The translations under genes were made by a program, and so were the position numbers. A DNA stretch of 6,751 nucleotides from Thermoplasmata archaeon (GTDB lineage: Archaea > Thermoplasmatota > E2 > UBA9212), in assembly GCA_013329495.1 (NCBI GenBank), contig DUKC01000043.1, positions 1 to 6,751 on the forward strand. Reading direction: 5' to 3'. Below are positions 5,555 to 6,751 of the stretch, in pieces. Position 1 is the first letter of the stretch. Every line of letters starts with the position of its first letter. Below the pieces are notes generated by a model. The model did not search any database and was not told the DNA's origin. It saw nothing but the letters and a program-made list of their open reading frames with translations.

Positions 5555-6593
5555 TTTCAAGCCTGTTTGGTTCGATAGCATGGGGGCCAAAAGTTCGGCC
5601 ACCCTGATAAAAACTCCAGACGTGAGCGTACTCATCGATCCCGGGGCAGCCGGAATGCAGCCTTCTTTTCCAGCTTCGGACGAGCAAAAACAACGATGGT
5701 ATGGGGAAGCCTATCGTGCAATTAGGAAAGCTAGCAAGGAAGCGCAAGTAGTGGTTATTTCTCATTATCATTATGACCACTTTACTGATTTTGAAAAGCC
5801 TCTTTATGAGGGAAAATTGGTGCTTGCAAAAAATCCAAACCAGTGGATAAACGATTCTCAGATGGGAAGGAGCGAGAAATTTTATGGTAACCTTTGCAGA
5901 GCCTTCGAAGGGAGAAGTTTGGATGAATTTATGAGGGATCCAGAGCAAAAAAGCTATCCTGACCCCATGGATGAACTTCCCGTCGCTCGAGAAAAAGACT
6001 TCGGGGATTATAACTCCAGGAGGCAGGAATTGCTCCAGAAAGGAAGGAAGTGGTTTGAAGGAAGAGCAAAGAAATGGAATACCAAGAAGATAATTCCCGA
6101 GCTTGATCTCAAAGGAGTTAGAGTTAGGTGGATAGATGGAAAAGCATTTCAGTTTGGGAAAACCAAGCTAAGGTTCACGAACCCTCTTTTCCATGGAATA
6201 GAATTTTCAAGAGTTGGTTGGGTATGCCCAATTGTAATCGAATGCGAGAAAGAGAAATTTATCCATTCTTCTGACCTTAATGGTCCAATAATTGAGGATT
6301 ATGCGGAATGGATAATCCGAGAAGACCCCAATGTGCTCGTGCTTGATGGTCCCATGACCTACCTTCTAGGCTTCACGCTTAATCTTATAAATTTAAAAAG
6401 AACCATAGAGAATGCGTCGAGGATCGTCTCTTCTGTTAATTCGGAACTCATAATCTATGATCACCATCTACCCCGGGACAGATGGTTTAGAGAGCGGACT
6501 AAGCCGGTTTGGTCGATTGCAGAAAGAGAGAGAAAAAATTTGCTAACTGCAGCAGAATACTTAGGTAAGGAACCAGTTATCTTAACCCTGTAA
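5541..6593 (+). CDS. UPF0282-family metallo-beta-lactamase-fold hydrolase
   Basis: The 350-residue protein has LIDPGAA (31-37) after two N-terminal strands, then the metal-binding motif HYHYDH (75-80). Further candidate metal ligands are His218 (PLFHGIEFSR), His242/Asp245 (HSSDLNGP) and Asp307-His308-His309 (YDHHLPRD), with VLVLDGPMTYLLGF (266-279) between. This pattern and order match the archaeal UPF0282 group within the metallo-beta-lactamase fold. The substrate is unknown, probably a phosphodiester or other ester, in the cytoplasm. The start chosen is the ATG at 5541, preceded by GGATGA with a 5-base spacer. An in-frame ATG at 5532 is possible, and a GTG at 5445 would add 32 residues unlike the family. 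The charged segment around 105-175 seems longer than usual for the family (about 300 residues). It is the last gene of the plus-strand cluster; no tie to glycerol metabolism is evident. Confidence 0.82.
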   Translation: MNKISFKPVWFDSMGAKSSATLIKTPDVSVLIDPGAAGMQPSFPASDEQKQRWYGEAYRAIRKASKEAQVVVISHYHYDHFTDFEKPLYEGKLVLAKNPNQWINDSQMGRSEKFYGNLCRAFEGRSLDEFMRDPEQKSYPDPMDELPVAREKDFGDYNSRRQELLQKGRKWFEGRAKKWNTKKIIPELDLKGVRVRWIDGKAFQFGKTKLRFTNPLFHGIEFSRVGWVCPIVIECEKEKFIHSSDLNGPIIEDYAEWIIREDPNVLVLDGPMTYLLGFTLNLINLKRTIENASRIVSSVNSELIIYDHHLPRDRWFRERTKPVWSIAERERKNLLTAAEYLGKEPVILTL

Positions 6594-6751
6594 AGCCAAT
6601 TTTTGCCAATTTGCTAATCAACAAAGGAGCTCGGGTAGATGGATACGATCGGTTAGTTGATAGTCGAAGAGGCCCCTTTATTCATTTTGTACGATAAATT
6701 AAAAAATTTCGCACTGTGATAAAAAGTAAATACAGCCGGGTGCATATTATT
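6594..6751. other. Non-coding tail of the window
   Basis: No ORF of useful length is seen. Just after the UPF0282 stop there is a tandem GCCAATTTTT / GCCAATTTGC pair (6595-6614), whose T-run might aid termination. AAAAAGTAAATAC (6721-6733) is TATA-like and could be the promoter of a gene beyond the right edge. Neither is certain. Confidence 0.35.

Noticed and set aside
2798..5948. Minus-strand ORFs inside glpF, glpK, the LarA-like ORF and the UPF0282 gene, plus the plus-strand ORF at 4391-4615
   Set aside because: They are alternative frames of well-supported coding sequence, without recognisable motifs.
6614..6665. AAGGAG followed by ATG GAT ACG ATC GGT TAG near 6625-6655
   Set aside because: The frame closes after five codons, so it is not a credible gene start.
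6734..6751. tRNA-like start (GCCGGGT) at the right edge after a TATA-like box
   Set aside because: Position 8 is G instead of the near-universal U, and too little sequence remains to fold a tRNA.
1..6751. CRISPR array, insertion sequence, terminal inverted repeats or phage attachment site
   Set aside because: No regularly spaced repeats, transposase motifs or long inverted repeats were seen on reading both strands.

Overview
The window looks archaeal. TATA-like AT-rich boxes sit about 22 to 27 bases upstream of three genes or their likely transcript starts. At least one gene, the aquaporin, looks leaderless, and the last gene belongs to UPF0282, a metallo-beta-lactamase-fold family known to me mainly from archaea. 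I cannot name a lineage from the sequence alone. No rRNA, tRNA, CRISPR array or insertion sequence was found.

Bases 1-1718 (minus strand) hold a two-gene unit: a uridine phosphorylase (udp) followed by an MtnA-type sugar-1-phosphate isomerase that runs off the left edge. The phosphorylase releases a (deoxy)ribose-1-phosphate, and MtnA-family enzymes isomerise aldose-1-phosphates to ketose-1-phosphates. The pair therefore suggests nucleoside or methylthioadenosine salvage. A 111-base divergent region separates it from a plus-strand gene (1830-2378) for an apparently exported NifX/NafY-like domain protein (Nitro_FeMo-Co fold) with a His-rich tail ending in Cys-Cys.

After a T8 terminator and a 289-base gap comes a plus-strand glycerol operon: glpF (2668-3402) and glpK (3432-4949). 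Where glycerol-3-phosphate dehydrogenase would be expected, glpK overlaps by one base (TGATG) a 171-residue ORF. That ORF opens with a glycine-rich ADVVVIGAGI stretch and continues as what looks like only the C-terminal third of a LarA/DUF2088 racemase. A 13-base direct repeat brackets it. I read it as a deletion scar, a stand-alone domain gene or an assembly chimera. A possible 29-codon ORF and then the UPF0282 metallohydrolase (5541-6593) follow, all co-directional.

Functionally, GlpF admits glycerol and GlpK phosphorylates it to glycerol-3-phosphate. The enzyme that would oxidise the product to DHAP is missing from this window. The most notable items are the chimera-like ORF after glpK, the exported NifX-like protein and the udp-mtnA pairing.
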